From Marinovum algicola (lineage in GTDB: Bacteria; Pseudomonadota; Alphaproteobacteria; Rhodobacterales; Rhodobacteraceae), in assembly GCF_900109145.1 (NCBI RefSeq), contig NZ_FNYY01000001.1, positions 186,001-250,000 of the forward strand: a stretch of 64,000 nt of DNA. The letters are read 5' to 3'. Of the stretch, positions 1 to 12,632 are shown piece after piece. The translations under genes and the position numbers were made by a program. Numbering within the stretch: position 1 is the first letter of the stretch; each line of letters opens with the position of its first letter. The notes beneath the pieces are model-generated. The model made no database searches and was not told the DNA's origin. It saw nothing but the letters and a program-made list of their open reading frames with translations.

Positions 1-1
1 C

Positions 2-571
2 ATCGAGGAGTGCCTCGGTGCCTTGCAGCGCGAGGTCGAGCGCGGCACGATCCGCGCCTTCGGTCTCTCGAACGAGAGCGCCTGGGGCACGGTGCAATGG
101 ATCGAAGCGGCAAAACGGCTCGGCGGGCCGCGCGTCGCCACGTTGCAGAACGAATATTCGCTGATGTGCCGGCTGGCCGATACCGATGTGGCCGAAATGT
201 GTTGGAACGAGGATGTCGGGCTCTTGCCGTTCTCGCCTTTGGCCTGCGGTTATCTGACCGGCAAATACAGCGGGGGCGCGGTGCCCGAGGCCTCGCGCAT
301 GACGCTCAACCCCGACATGGGCGGACGGCAGGGCGACCGGGCGCTGGCGGTGGCGGATGCCTATGTGGCGCTGGCGTGCAAACACGGCATCGACCCGGTG
401 CACATGGCGCTGGCCTGGACGGTGCAGCGGCCCTTCGTGGCCGCCGCGATCTTTGGCGCGACGACGCTGGCACAGCTCGACCATGCGCTCGACGCCGCCG
501 ATGTCACCCTGTCTGACGATCTGCTGGCCGAAATCGACGCGCTGCACCGCGCCAACCCGATGCCCTACTGA
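2..571 (+). CDS. Aldo/keto reductase, C-terminal part (cut by window start)
   Basis: The reading frame is already open at the first base and runs about 189 codons to a TGA at 569-571. The segment GLSNES followed by LQNEYSLM and FSPLACGYLTGKY is the usual aldo/keto reductase pattern: the strand after the catalytic His, the NADP-binding region and the L(A/S)xGxLTGKY loop. These enzymes reduce aldehydes or ketones with NADPH in the cytoplasm. The N-terminal barrel with the catalytic Asp-Tyr-Lys is outside the window, so the substrate class cannot be judged. It is followed in the same direction by an exported nuclease-like gene 63 bases on. Confidence 0.85.
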   Translation: MEECLGALQREVERGTIRAFGLSNESAWGTVQWIEAAKRLGGPRVATLQNEYSLMCRLADTDVAEMCWNEDVGLLPFSPLACGYLTGKYSGGAVPEASRMTLNPDMGGRQGDRALAVADAYVALACKHGIDPVHMALAWTVQRPFVAAAIFGATTLAQLDHALDAADVTLSDDLLAEIDALHRANPMPY

Positions 572-634
572 GGGGGCGGACCTTTCTGGACAAACCGGCT
601 TGTGCGGCCCGGGTTTCCGCCGCACATTCGCCGC

Positions 635-1306
635 ATGTTAAGATTTTGTTTACCTTTTGCGCTCCTGGCGGCGGCGCTTTTGCCGTCGCCGCCCTCGGAA
701 GCCGCCCAGGCCGAGATCACCGGCATCGCGCGGGTGATCGATGGCGACACGCTCGACCTCGGCGACACCCGCATCAGGCTGTTCGGCATCGACGCGGTCG
801 AACGCGACCAGACCTGCCGCCATCCCACCCGCGGCGACTGGCCCTGCGGTGCCGAGGTGGCCCAGGAGGTGGCCTTCTGGCTCAACGGCGAACGCCTCGC
901 CTGCACGCCCGAAGACCGCGACCGCTACGGCCGCGTGGTGGCCACCTGCTACCTGCGCGACGCGGATGTCGGGGCGGTGCTGGTCGAGGCCGGGCTGGCC
1001 TTTGCCTACAGCAAGTATTCCCCCCGGTACGAGGCGCTCCAGGCCCGCGCCCTGGCGGCCGGACGCGGGCTCTGGACCTCGGTGGTGGTGCGACCCGAGC
1101 GCCATCGGCGGGGCGAGGACCCGGTGGTGCCGGCCCAGGCCGGCTGCCGGATCAAGGGCAATATCTCGTCGAAGGGCGTGCGCATCTATCACCTGCCGGG
1201 ACAGGCGTGGTACGACAAGACCAGGATCTCCCCCGAGAATGGCGAGCGCTGGTTCTGCTCCGAGGCCGAGGCCCGCCGCGCCGGCTGGCGCAAGGCACGC
1301 CGCTAG
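635..1306 (+). CDS. Exported thermonuclease-family protein (SNase-like)
   Basis: This is a 223-residue protein. A signal peptide (MLRFCLPFALLAAALL, then SEAAQA) precedes a staphylococcal-nuclease-like domain at about residues 28-140. The domain has VIDGDTL, IRLFGIDAVE and DRYGRVVA, which carry the family's metal-binding Asp, catalytic Arg and Glu. The C-terminal 55 residues (CRIKGNIS, then RIYHLPGQAWYDKT) form an extension common in alphaproteobacterial members. I chose the ATG at 635 because it starts the signal peptide; a GTG at 602 would add residues before it, and no strong ribosome binding site is visible for either. Expected role: secreted or periplasmic nuclease. The actual substrate is not shown by the sequence. 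Confidence 0.8.
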   Translation: MLRFCLPFALLAAALLPSPPSEAAQAEITGIARVIDGDTLDLGDTRIRLFGIDAVERDQTCRHPTRGDWPCGAEVAQEVAFWLNGERLACTPEDRDRYGRVVATCYLRDADVGAVLVEAGLAFAYSKYSPRYEALQARALAAGRGLWTSVVVRPERHRRGEDPVVPAQAGCRIKGNISSKGVRIYHLPGQAWYDKTRISPENGERWFCSEAEARRAGWRKARR

Positions 1307-1348
1307 GCCACTTCAATCCCGACGGGGCTCTCCTCGCCACCCCCCCTG

Positions 1349-1406
1349 CTTCCTCTTGCTCAAAATACCCTCGGGGGGCGGCCGCAGGCCGGGGGGCAGA
1401 GCCCCC
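1349..1406 (-). repeat. Intergenic repeat family A, copy 1
   Basis: On the minus strand this reads GGGGGCTCTGCCCCCC, a GC-rich middle with a second hairpin (GGCCTGCGGCC), then CCCCCGAGGGTATTTTGAGC and AAGAGGAAG. The same order of blocks occurs at 16499-16557 on the plus strand. This copy lies 25 bases after the stop of the mutase gene, so its hairpin could also end that transcript. Confidence 0.7.
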
Positions 1407-1431
1407 AAGCCCCGCCCCGCCGCCCGGCGCC

Positions 1432-3561
<2,130 letters not shown>

Positions 3562-3690
3562 CACGTTGTCCTTTCCTCTGCGGCAGGGCGGCGGGCGCGC
3601 CTGCGAAATCCGTTGCATTGGCGCGGGCTCACGCCATTCTCAGTCGTAATCGGGTGGCAATTGCCTATATGCTGGGTACGAGGAGGACCC

Positions 3691-4239
3691 ATGGCCCAGA
3701 TGTACCGCGTTCTGACGATGATCTTTGCCGCCGCCGCCAGCACGGGCGCGGCACAGGAAGTGGCCGTCGCCCAGGGCGAGCCGGTGGCCGAAGAGGCGCC
3801 CGGGGCGGCCGAAGAGCCACCAGAGGTCGCCGTCGAGGCGCCGGAAACGGCGGTCGAGCAGGAAGTCGCGGCGGAGCCGGTGATCCAGCCGGCCGGGGTG
3901 CATGAGCTCGAGGAATACCTCTGGCTCAAGCGGCCGGTGGTGGTCTTTGCCGACAGCCCCAACGATCCGAGGTTTCGCCAGCAGATGGACCTGATCGAGG
4001 ACCGGCTGGACGACCTGGCCGACCGCGATGTGGTGGTGCTGACCGATACCGATGCCTCCGTGCTCACCCCGATGCGCGAAAAGCTGCGGCCGCGCGGCTT
4101 CATGCTGGTGCTGATCGGCAAGGACGGCTCGGTGTACCTGCGCAAGCCCTTTCCCTGGTCGGTGCGCGAAATCGGCCGCTCGATCGACAAGATGCCGCTG
4201 CGCCAACAGGAGATCCGCGACCGGCGCACCGGGAACTGA
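3691..4239 (+). CDS. Exported DUF4174-type protein with acidic linker
   Basis: This 182-residue protein starts at an ATG preceded by AGGAGGA at good spacing. A signal peptide (residues 1-21, ending TGAAQ) is followed by about 45 residues rich in Glu, Ala, Pro and Val (EEAPGAAEEPPEVAVEAP and similar). A compact domain from about residue 70 (LEEYLWLKRPVVVFADSP, then GFMLVLIGKDGSVYLRKP) matches the DUF4174 family. The function of that family is unknown; the fold resembles thioredoxin-like periplasmic proteins but has no CxxC here. It lies divergent from the mutase gene, with 129 bases between starts. Confidence 0.75.
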   Translation: MAQMYRVLTMIFAAAASTGAAQEVAVAQGEPVAEEAPGAAEEPPEVAVEAPETAVEQEVAAEPVIQPAGVHELEEYLWLKRPVVVFADSPNDPRFRQQMDLIEDRLDDLADRDVVVLTDTDASVLTPMREKLRPRGFMLVLIGKDGSVYLRKPFPWSVREIGRSIDKMPLRQQEIRDRRTGN

Positions 4240-4265
4240 GCGCTGTCTTCATTGATTTTCCGGCG

Positions 4266-4283
4266 ATATATGCCTATATATGC
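4266..4283 (+). promoter_or_regulatory. AT-rich direct repeat ATATATGC x2, probable promoter/operator
   Basis: ATATATGC occurs at 4266-4273 and again at 4276-4283, exactly one helical turn apart, in otherwise GC-rich sequence. It contains TATATA blocks suitable as a -10 element and lies about 45 bases before a small open frame at 4329. Assignment as promoter or operator is inference. Confidence 0.35.
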
Positions 4284-4328
4284 GGTGTATCCCGCGCGTG
4301 TCGCGGGCCAACCAGATGAGGTGCGCGG

Positions 4329-4403
4329 ATGCTGAAAGCGCGGTATCAGCCGAAACAGCCCGAAAAGACGCCCGGCGGCCCCGGTGGCGGCGGCGATTTC
4401 TGA
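4329..4403 (+). CDS. Putative 24-residue small protein
   Basis: ATG at 4329 is preceded by GAGGTG about six bases upstream and by an AT-rich promoter-like stretch. The peptide is basic at the N-terminus (LKARYQPKQPEK) and ends in a Gly-Pro tract (GGPGGGGDF). Codon third positions are strongly G/C, like the neighbouring genes. It ends eight bases before the stop of the convergent membrane protein gene. I do not recognise a family. It may be non-coding, and conservation across related genomes would decide. Confidence 0.35.
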   Translation: MLKARYQPKQPEKTPGGPGGGGDF

Positions 4404-4411
4404 TCGCGCGG

Positions 4412-5245
4412 TCATAGCGTCACATCCTCGTTCTTGCCCGACCGCGGAATCGCTTCCGGATTCGGCACGCCGATCTTCAGATTGATGTCCTCCAGCGCCC
4501 GCAGCCCCCAATAGAGGGTCGCGCGTCTTTGCTGTGTCAGCTCCTTGTGCAGGGTGATGCGCCGCCGGGCTTCTAGCCGGGGGAATTCGGCGCGGTGGGT
4601 GTCGGCGACCATGGTGCCCAGTTCCGAAAAGGCCGCATAGAACCGCAGGACCGGTTCCAGCGTCGCGGCATTGATCACATGCAACTGGCCCGACACGGCG
4701 TCATAGACCGTGGCCGGGCTTTCCGAGGCGGAAAATGGAAAATAGGCCCCGGTCGGATCATCGCCGCCCATGGCGATATTGCGCTCCACCTCTTCCGCCT
4801 GCCGGGTGATCGGGTGCTTGTCGAGCTTTTCGACGATGGTAAAGACCTCGCTGCGCAGCGCCATCAACAGGTCAAGCTCCTGCTCGCTGCGGTCGCGCTG
4901 GCGGCGTTCCTCCTGAAAGATGAAGGTGGCCAGCCAGCCGGTGACGATGATCAACCCGGCCAGCGCCGCCTGCCGTAACCGCACGTCCAGCCCGTCGCCG
5001 GAGAACACCAGAACGATTGGCACCAGTGCCGCCAGCAGGATCGGCAGGAGCACCATCCCGCCGCGCCGCAACATGCGCAACAGGTCGACCTCGCCGCGCC
5101 ACCGGTAGACCGCCAGCAACGCAACCAGCAAGAGCAGAACGGCCGCCAGCAGCGCCATGGGGTCGGGCAGCGCGATGCCGGTGGTGGTGGCGCTCAGCGC
5201 CAGCCAGACCGCCAGAAAGATCGCTATCCACCCCAAAGCAGACAT
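4412..5245 (-). CDS. Membrane protein of unknown function in the pccA transcript
   Basis: This 277-residue protein begins with four hydrophobic segments (about residues 4-20, 27-47, 64-82 and 93-110). A cytosolic region of some 165 residues follows with a charged helix (FQEERRQRDRSEQELDLLMALRSE), consistent with a short coiled coil, and a mixed alpha domain to the end. It starts seven bases after the stop of pccA, so it is almost certainly co-transcribed with it. I do not recognise a named family. Its position suggests co-regulation with propionate metabolism but no specific role. Confidence 0.7.
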   Translation of the reverse strand: MSALGWIAIFLAVWLALSATTTGIALPDPMALLAAVLLLLVALLAVYRWRGEVDLLRMLRRGGMVLLPILLAALVPIVLVFSGDGLDVRLRQAALAGLIIVTGWLATFIFQEERRQRDRSEQELDLLMALRSEVFTIVEKLDKHPITRQAEEVERNIAMGGDDPTGAYFPFSASESPATVYDAVSGQLHVINAATLEPVLRFYAAFSELGTMVADTHRAEFPRLEARRRITLHKELTQQRRATLYWGLRALEDINLKIGVPNPEAIPRSGKNEDVTL

Positions 5246-5252
5246 GGCCGGG

Positions 5253-7298
<2,046 letters not shown>

Positions 7299-7330
7299 GG
7301 GTGGTCCTTCTTGGTCTGGCTGAACACGGC

Positions 7331-7367
7331 AAAACGGCCTCGCGGCGCATCAGACGCCGGAGGCCGT
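7331..7367 (-). terminator. Hairpin with short U run upstream of pccA
   Basis: On the minus strand CGGCCTCCGGCG (7355-7366) pairs with CGCCGCGAGGCCG (7335-7347), with one bulged base and a 7-base loop, followed by TTTT. It sits between the stop of a 33-codon frame and the pccA start. It is either the terminator of the small gene or an attenuator in the pccA leader. Confidence 0.6.
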
Positions 7368-7392
7368 GCAAAGGTGGTGAGAGGAGACGGAA

Positions 7393-7494
7393 TTAACGGT
7401 GCAGCGACCCGGTCATCGCATGGCTGCACGCCGATGGCATGGCCACTGCGGACACCAATACCACAATCAACTGACTCTGTCTGACCGCTCTCAT
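7393..7494 (-). CDS. Putative 33-residue leader or small exported peptide upstream of pccA
   Basis: The frame has a clear ribosome binding site (AAAGAGGC about six bases before ATG) and encodes a basic N-terminus (MRAVRQ), a hydrophobic stretch (LIVVLVSAVAM) and a Cys-containing end (PSACSHAMTG). It resembles a signal or lipoprotein-like peptide, but the residues before Cys (PSA) are a poor lipobox. The stop is followed after about 26 bases by an intrinsic terminator and then pccA. It may be a stand-alone micro-protein or a leader peptide. I do not recognise a family. Confidence 0.45.
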   Translation of the reverse strand: MRAVRQSQLIVVLVSAVAMPSACSHAMTGSLHR

Positions 7495-7863
7495 GTCTTG
7501 CCTCTTTTGCCAGAAGCTTCTGACACGGGAGAGTAACGAGATTACTGCGCCACGTAACCCTTTGCGTGTGCAAAGCGCGCCGAAGTGATGCTGATTGGCG
7601 ACAGGCAGGGCGGGGCCCTGTGCCTGGGGTCGCGGCAAATCGGGCCGGGGCAAAAGACGCGGGCGGTTGCGAAGGGGACACGCAAGACCGCCCGCAGGTC
7701 AAAGGGTAACGGTGATCTGCCGGGAACGATTGGACACCCGACCACACAGTTATCCCGGCGACACTGCGGCGGGCCCGCGCCGGTGCCAAGGGCCGGGGCG
7801 CCGGTCGGCGGTGATCGGCAAGGCTCCGCGCGTTTGCGGCCGGGGTGCGCGTAAAGGCGCTCA
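7495..7863. other. Intergenic region, 369 bases, with split TTTGC/GCAAA inverted repeat
   Basis: No convincing gene was found. At 7560-7575 the sequence CTTTGC-GTGT-GCAAAG is a perfect inverted repeat that looks like the TTTGCAAA operator core split by a GTGT insertion. It is about 65 bases upstream of the small frame that precedes pccA and could be its regulatory site. The rest is GC-rich without clear structure. Confidence 0.35.
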
Positions 7864-8223
7864 TCACCAGGTGCCGCCGTCTTCGAAGGCGTCGGGAAAG
7901 GCGCGTCGGGCGGCCTCTTCGTCGATGATCAGGCGGGCCTCGTAGTCCTCGGGGTCGAACGGATCGTCATAGGGCAGCACCTCGCGGCCGAAGAGCCAGC
8001 TCAGCCGGCCGGCGTCGAGGTTGCCGCGTTCGAAAGGTTCGGCGCCGAATTGCTGCCAGAGCGCGGCAAGAAACCACAGATCGGCGCGCCGGTCGGGGGC
8101 GCGGCGGTCGCGGTAGCGTTCGCGCCGGATGATCGGCGTTGCGCCCTTGGGATTGGGGCGGCGGACGGTAAACTGAAAATCGGTGCCGGGAAGGCGGCCG
8201 GGGAAACCGCGATGCTTGATCAT
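7864..8223 (-). CDS. Conserved-looking hypothetical protein, 119 residues
   Basis: This is a small basic-then-acidic cytosolic protein: an Arg-rich N-terminal half (RRPNPKGATPIIRRERYRDR), a Trp/Leu-rich centre (LWFLAALWQQFG, LSWLFG) and an acidic C-terminal part (PYDDPFDPEDYE). No signal peptide or membrane segment is visible. It lies between the pccB-side genes and pccA, on the same strand as both. I do not recognise a family. The high coding quality of the frame and the conserved-looking Trp/Pro spacing make it a likely real gene. Confidence 0.6.
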   Translation of the reverse strand: MIKHRGFPGRLPGTDFQFTVRRPNPKGATPIIRRERYRDRRAPDRRADLWFLAALWQQFGAEPFERGNLDAGRLSWLFGREVLPYDDPFDPEDYEARLIIDEEAARRAFPDAFEDGGTW

Positions 8224-8256
8224 GCCGCGCCCTCCCGGAAAGAGGCGGGCAGAAGC

Positions 8257-8280
8257 GGAACAGGCCCGGGGGCCTGTTCC
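8257..8280 (-). terminator. Perfect hairpin after the small lipoprotein gene
   Basis: GGAACAGGCCC pairs perfectly with GGGCCTGTTCC over a two-base centre (11-bp arms if fully paired). It starts ten bases after the stop of the gene at 8290-8433. It has no U run, so termination may need Rho or may be two-directional. Confidence 0.5.
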
Positions 8281-8289
8281 GATCGTGTC

Positions 8290-8433
8290 TTACTTGTATT
8301 TGCCGGTATAAACGGGCTCGACCGAAATCGGCTCCGGATCGACAACGATGAATTCCTCTTCCTGCTGCTGGGCGCATGCCGCGACAACGGTGAAGAGGCC
8401 AAGTGCTGCGATGAGCTTGAGGCTCTTGGACAT
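8290..8433 (-). CDS. Small putative lipoprotein, 47 residues
   Basis: ATG with AGGAG seven bases upstream. The peptide has a basic start (MSKSLK), a hydrophobic core (LIAALGLFTVV) and a lipobox-like VAAC with Cys20. An acidic 27-residue tail follows (QQQEEEF, then a Val/Pro/Glu-rich part ending YTGKYK). Predicted to be exported and possibly acylated at Cys20. A perfect hairpin follows the stop. It lies between pccA-side and pccB-side genes on the same strand. No known family is recognised and function is unknown. It is shorter than most gene-finder cut-offs, which may leave it unannotated in related genomes. Confidence 0.6.
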   Translation of the reverse strand: MSKSLKLIAALGLFTVVAACAQQQEEEFIVVDPEPISVEPVYTGKYK

Positions 8434-8647
8434 AAATTTCTCCTGTCAGTCACAACGGCAGGGATCCGCGCACACGGCGAGGCCCCATACCGACACAAAG
8501 GTAAGGTCACTTGGGTGTAACCCGTCTTAACTTTAGTAGATAACATCCCGGAAATATACGGGTTTTCGACGGGTCCACACTCATGTGGCGAGAAAGCCGC
8601 AATATCGGGGAACTTCTGCGAGGACTCCGCAAGATATAGTAGGCGCA

Positions 8648-9139
8648 TCAGAACAACTCCCAGATGCAGGTGGCATCCTCGATGGAGTAGCTCTCGAAGA
8701 ACTGTGCCACATCGGGTGCGATTGTGCCGAATTCGAGCGGCTCGGAACTAAGTGATACGACGACGCGTTGGGCGGGGAGGCCGCGGGTTGCGAGCTCGGG
8801 CAGGGCGACCGTATTGCAGAGGTATTCCATGTCGGAAAACACCGCTTCCATGGTCTCGGCGGCCTGCTCGAGATCGGGGGCGACGAATCGGGCGCGGAAG
8901 ATGGCGAGCGGTGTATCGGTCTCGTCGCGGTAGTCCTGAAGCACGACCCGAAGCCCTGACGGCGCCTCGATCTGCGTCGGATCGGTAGCGGCGGCCGGGG
9001 CGGTGGTGGCCCAGAGCATTGCAATCGCGGGTAAAATCAAGTGGCAGCCCCGCCCTCGTTTCCGAGCTCCTCCCGGCGGGGCTGCGCGGCGTGTGGTTCC
9101 CCCTCGCGCCGCAGTAAACTTGACGTGAATAAAGGTCAT
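8648..9139 (-). CDS. Exported protein of unknown function downstream of pccB
   Basis: This 163-residue protein starts at an ATG overlapping the upstream stop (ATGA), with GGGGGGAAAG before it, so it is translationally coupled to the 118-residue gene. It has a long basic N-terminus (residues 1-32, with several Arg), then a signal-peptide core (LILPAIAMLWATTAPAAA). The mature domain contains LRVVLQDYRDE, IFRARFVAPDL, two Cys (YLCNT, ATCIW) and a Phe/Glu-rich end. It resembles a Rhodobacterales-restricted family of unknown function (possibly DUF6497, from memory). The two Cys could form a disulfide in the periplasm. Confidence 0.6.
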   Translation of the reverse strand: MTFIHVKFTAARGGTTRRAAPPGGARKRGRGCHLILPAIAMLWATTAPAAATDPTQIEAPSGLRVVLQDYRDETDTPLAIFRARFVAPDLEQAAETMEAVFSDMEYLCNTVALPELATRGLPAQRVVVSLSSEPLEFGTIAPDVAQFFESYSIEDATCIWELF

Positions 9140-9492
9140 ATCAGAACTTTCCCCCCGGTCAACAGGGCACATCGTTGCCAGCGCGCCCGCAGTTCGGGGT
9201 CGTGCAGCAAGTCTCCGATCTGTGCTTCGGTCCGCGCCTTGGGAAAGGCCGCGGTGACGCTGCCGCCGGCGGTGACGGTGAGGCCGGCACCGGTTCGTGT
9301 GACCTGCACCGCCGGTGCGAATCCGCGCAGGCGGCGCAGCCGGCGCCACATGTCCTGACGGATCATATGCGCCAGGGGCAGCATCCGCAGCGGCGGAAAC
9401 TCGGCCCGGGCCGCAACGTCGAACCGCGCCTCCGGCCGGCGGGACAGGGTCAGCCCACAGGCGTCGCGCCGGATGTGCCAGGTCTTGCTCAC
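9136..9492 (-). CDS. Hypothetical protein directly downstream of pccB, 118 residues
   Basis: A cytosolic-looking protein with a Trp/His/Arg-rich N-terminus (KTWHIRRDACGLTLSRRPE), a central HMIRQDMWRRLRRLRGFAP segment and a short beta-like C-terminal half. It begins 64 bases after pccB and ends by overlapping the next start by four bases. The order pccB, small genes, pccA resembles the arrangement in other Rhodobacterales, where such genes are also uncharacterised. No enzyme motif is visible. Confidence 0.6.
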   Translation of the reverse strand: MSKTWHIRRDACGLTLSRRPEARFDVAARAEFPPLRMLPLAHMIRQDMWRRLRRLRGFAPAVQVTRTGAGLTVTAGGSVTAAFPKARTEAQIGDLLHDPELRARWQRCALLTGGKVLI

Positions 9493-9539
9493 GCGAGCGT
9501 CTCCTCGGGCCGTCGCAGGCCCTTCTCGGGTCGGGTGGG

Positions 9540-9556
9540 CCGGCCGTTAAGGCCGG
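9540..9556 (-). terminator. Short hairpin abutting the pccB stop
   Basis: CCGGCC-TTAAC-GGCCGG on the minus strand starts directly after the TAA of pccB. There is no U run. It may lower expression of, or separate, the two downstream hypothetical genes. Confidence 0.4.
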
Positions 9557-11089
<1,533 letters not shown>

Positions 11090-11153
11090 CATCGGCCCCT
11101 TGCATGTTTCCGCGAGACCATACTGCGATGCAGCGACGACACAAGGTAAAGGT

Positions 11154-11231
11154 GGAATATTTGCAAATAAGCTCGCGGCTGATTTGGAATATTTGCAAAA
11201 TACACGTTTGACGCGAGTCGGCCTTTGCAAA
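11154..11231. promoter_or_regulatory. Three TTTGCAAA palindromes at exact 32-bp spacing (PccR-type operator array)
   Basis: Perfect TTTGCAAA sites lie at 11160-11167, 11192-11199 and 11224-11231. The first two share the longer block GGAATATTTGCAAA. Partial matches follow at 11266 (TTTGCAGG) and 11292 (CCTGCAAA). The array lies between pccB (minus) and the transporter gene (plus). TTTGCAAA is, from memory, the core of the site bound by PccR of Rhodobacter sphaeroides, an ScfR-family regulator whose homologue is encoded 1.4 kb away. Confidence 0.75.
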
Positions 11232-11318
11232 AATGCACAGGTCATTGTGCGGATCGGGCCTACAGTTTGCAGGGGCGAGATAATGGACATGCCTGCAAAG
11301 CGGGCGTAAGCCTTTTTC

Positions 11319-12536
11319 ATGGCTGTTTCCCCCGTGGTCAGATTTCTTGACCGAACCACCCCGCCGCATATCCTGACGCTGATCCTGCTTGCTGGCATGG
11401 CGGCTCTGGCGATGAACATCTTCCTGCCGTCGCTGCCGGGGATGACCGCCTATTTCGACACCGACTACCGGCTGATGCAGCTCTCGGTCGCGATCTACCT
11501 TGGGGTGAATGCCTGTCTTCAGCTTGTCGTCGGGCCGATGTCGGATCAGATGGGCCGCCGGCCGGTGATCCTGGGCGGGCTGGTGATCTTTGTGCTTGCG
11601 ACGCTAGGCTGCATCTTTGCCCCCAATGTCACGATTTTCCTGATCTGCCGCATGGCCCAGGCCGCCGTGGTGGTGGCCATGGTGCTGAGCCGGGCGGTGG
11701 TGCGCGACATGGTGCCCCAGGATCAGGCGGCCTCGATGATCGGCTATGTCACCATGGGCATGGCGGTGGTGCCGATGATCGGCCCAATGATCGGCGGGGT
11801 TCTCGACGAGCTCTGGGGCTGGAAGGCCTCGTTCTGGCTGCTCTTTGTCACCGGGCTGGCGACCCTCTGGCTGGCCTGGCGCGATCTGGGCGAGACCAAG
11901 ATGCGGTCGGGTCAGACTCTGCTGCGGCAGTTCCGGGATTACCCGGAGCTGATCCGCGCGCCGCGCTTCTGGGGGTATGCCCTTGCGGCGGCTTTTTCGT
12001 CGGGCTCGTTCTTTGCCTATCTCGGCGGCGCGCCCTTTGTCGGATCGGTGGTTTTTTCGCTCGACCCCGCGCTGCTCGGCCTGCTGTTCGGCGCGCCGGC
12101 GGTGGGCTACATGATCGGCAACGGTATCTCGGGCAAGTTCTCGGTTCGGGTCGGGATCAACCGCATGATCCTCTGGGGCTGCTGGGCCAACACCGTCGGA
12201 TTGCTGCTGTCGATGGCGGTCTTTGCCGCCGGCCACGGCTCGGCGCTGAGCTTCTTCGGCTTCATGACATTCGTCGGCTTCGGCAACGGGCTGTGCATTC
12301 CCAATGCCACCGCCGGCACGCTTTCGGTCCGGCCGCATCTGGCGGGCACCGCCAGCGGGCTTGGCGGGGCGATCATGATCGGCGGCGGCGCCGGGCTCTC
12401 GGCGCTGGCGGGCGTTCTGCTGCAACCCGGCACCGGGCCGTGGCCGCTGCTGTGGCTGATGTTGCTCACAGGACTGCTGGGTATGGCGGCGATCACCCTG
12501 GTCATCCGGCGCGAACGGCGGCTGGGGATGGTCTGA
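11319..12536 (+). CDS. MFS efflux transporter, Bcr/CflA type
   Basis: This 405-residue protein has twelve predicted hydrophobic segments. Motif A is present as [16 protein letters not shown] (after TM2), and TM1 ends in [12 protein letters not shown], typical of the Bcr/CflA drug-resistance branch of the major facilitator superfamily. Expected role: proton-driven export of small molecules at the inner membrane; the substrate is unknown. The ATG has no strong ribosome binding site. It is divergent from pccB across the PccR-type operator array and ends 96 bases before pccR, so it may belong to the same regulon. Confidence 0.88.
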   Translation: MAVSPVVRFLDRTTPPHILTLILLAGMAALAMNIFLPSLPGMTAYFDTDYRLMQLSVAIYLGVNACLQLVVGPMSDQMGRRPVILGGLVIFVLATLGCIFAPNVTIFLICRMAQAAVVVAMVLSRAVVRDMVPQDQAASMIGYVTMGMAVVPMIGPMIGGVLDELWGWKASFWLLFVTGLATLWLAWRDLGETKMRSGQTLLRQFRDYPELIRAPRFWGYALAAAFSSGSFFAYLGGAPFVGSVVFSLDPALLGLLFGAPAVGYMIGNGISGKFSVRVGINRMILWGCWANTVGLLLSMAVFAAGHGSALSFFGFMTFVGFGNGLCIPNATAGTLSVRPHLAGTASGLGGAIMIGGGAGLSALAGVLLQPGTGPWPLLWLMLLTGLLGMAAITLVIRRERRLGMV

Positions 12537-12585
12537 TCCGGCGGGGCAGGGGATCTGCGGCCGCGTGGCACCTTGCCCGGTTGGA

Positions 12586-12623
12586 TTTGCAAAGCTAGCC
12601 TGCGCGCGACGCAAATTCGCAAA
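12586..12623 (+). promoter_or_regulatory. TTTGCAAA site and degenerate repeat before pccR (autoregulation)
   Basis: A perfect TTTGCAAA lies at 12586-12593 and TTCGCAAA at 12616-12623, 30 bases on, ending nine bases before the regulator's ATG. Binding here would block its own transcription or ribosome loading. The spacing is close to that of the array before pccB. Confidence 0.6.
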
Positions 12624-12632
12624 GGCACGCTC

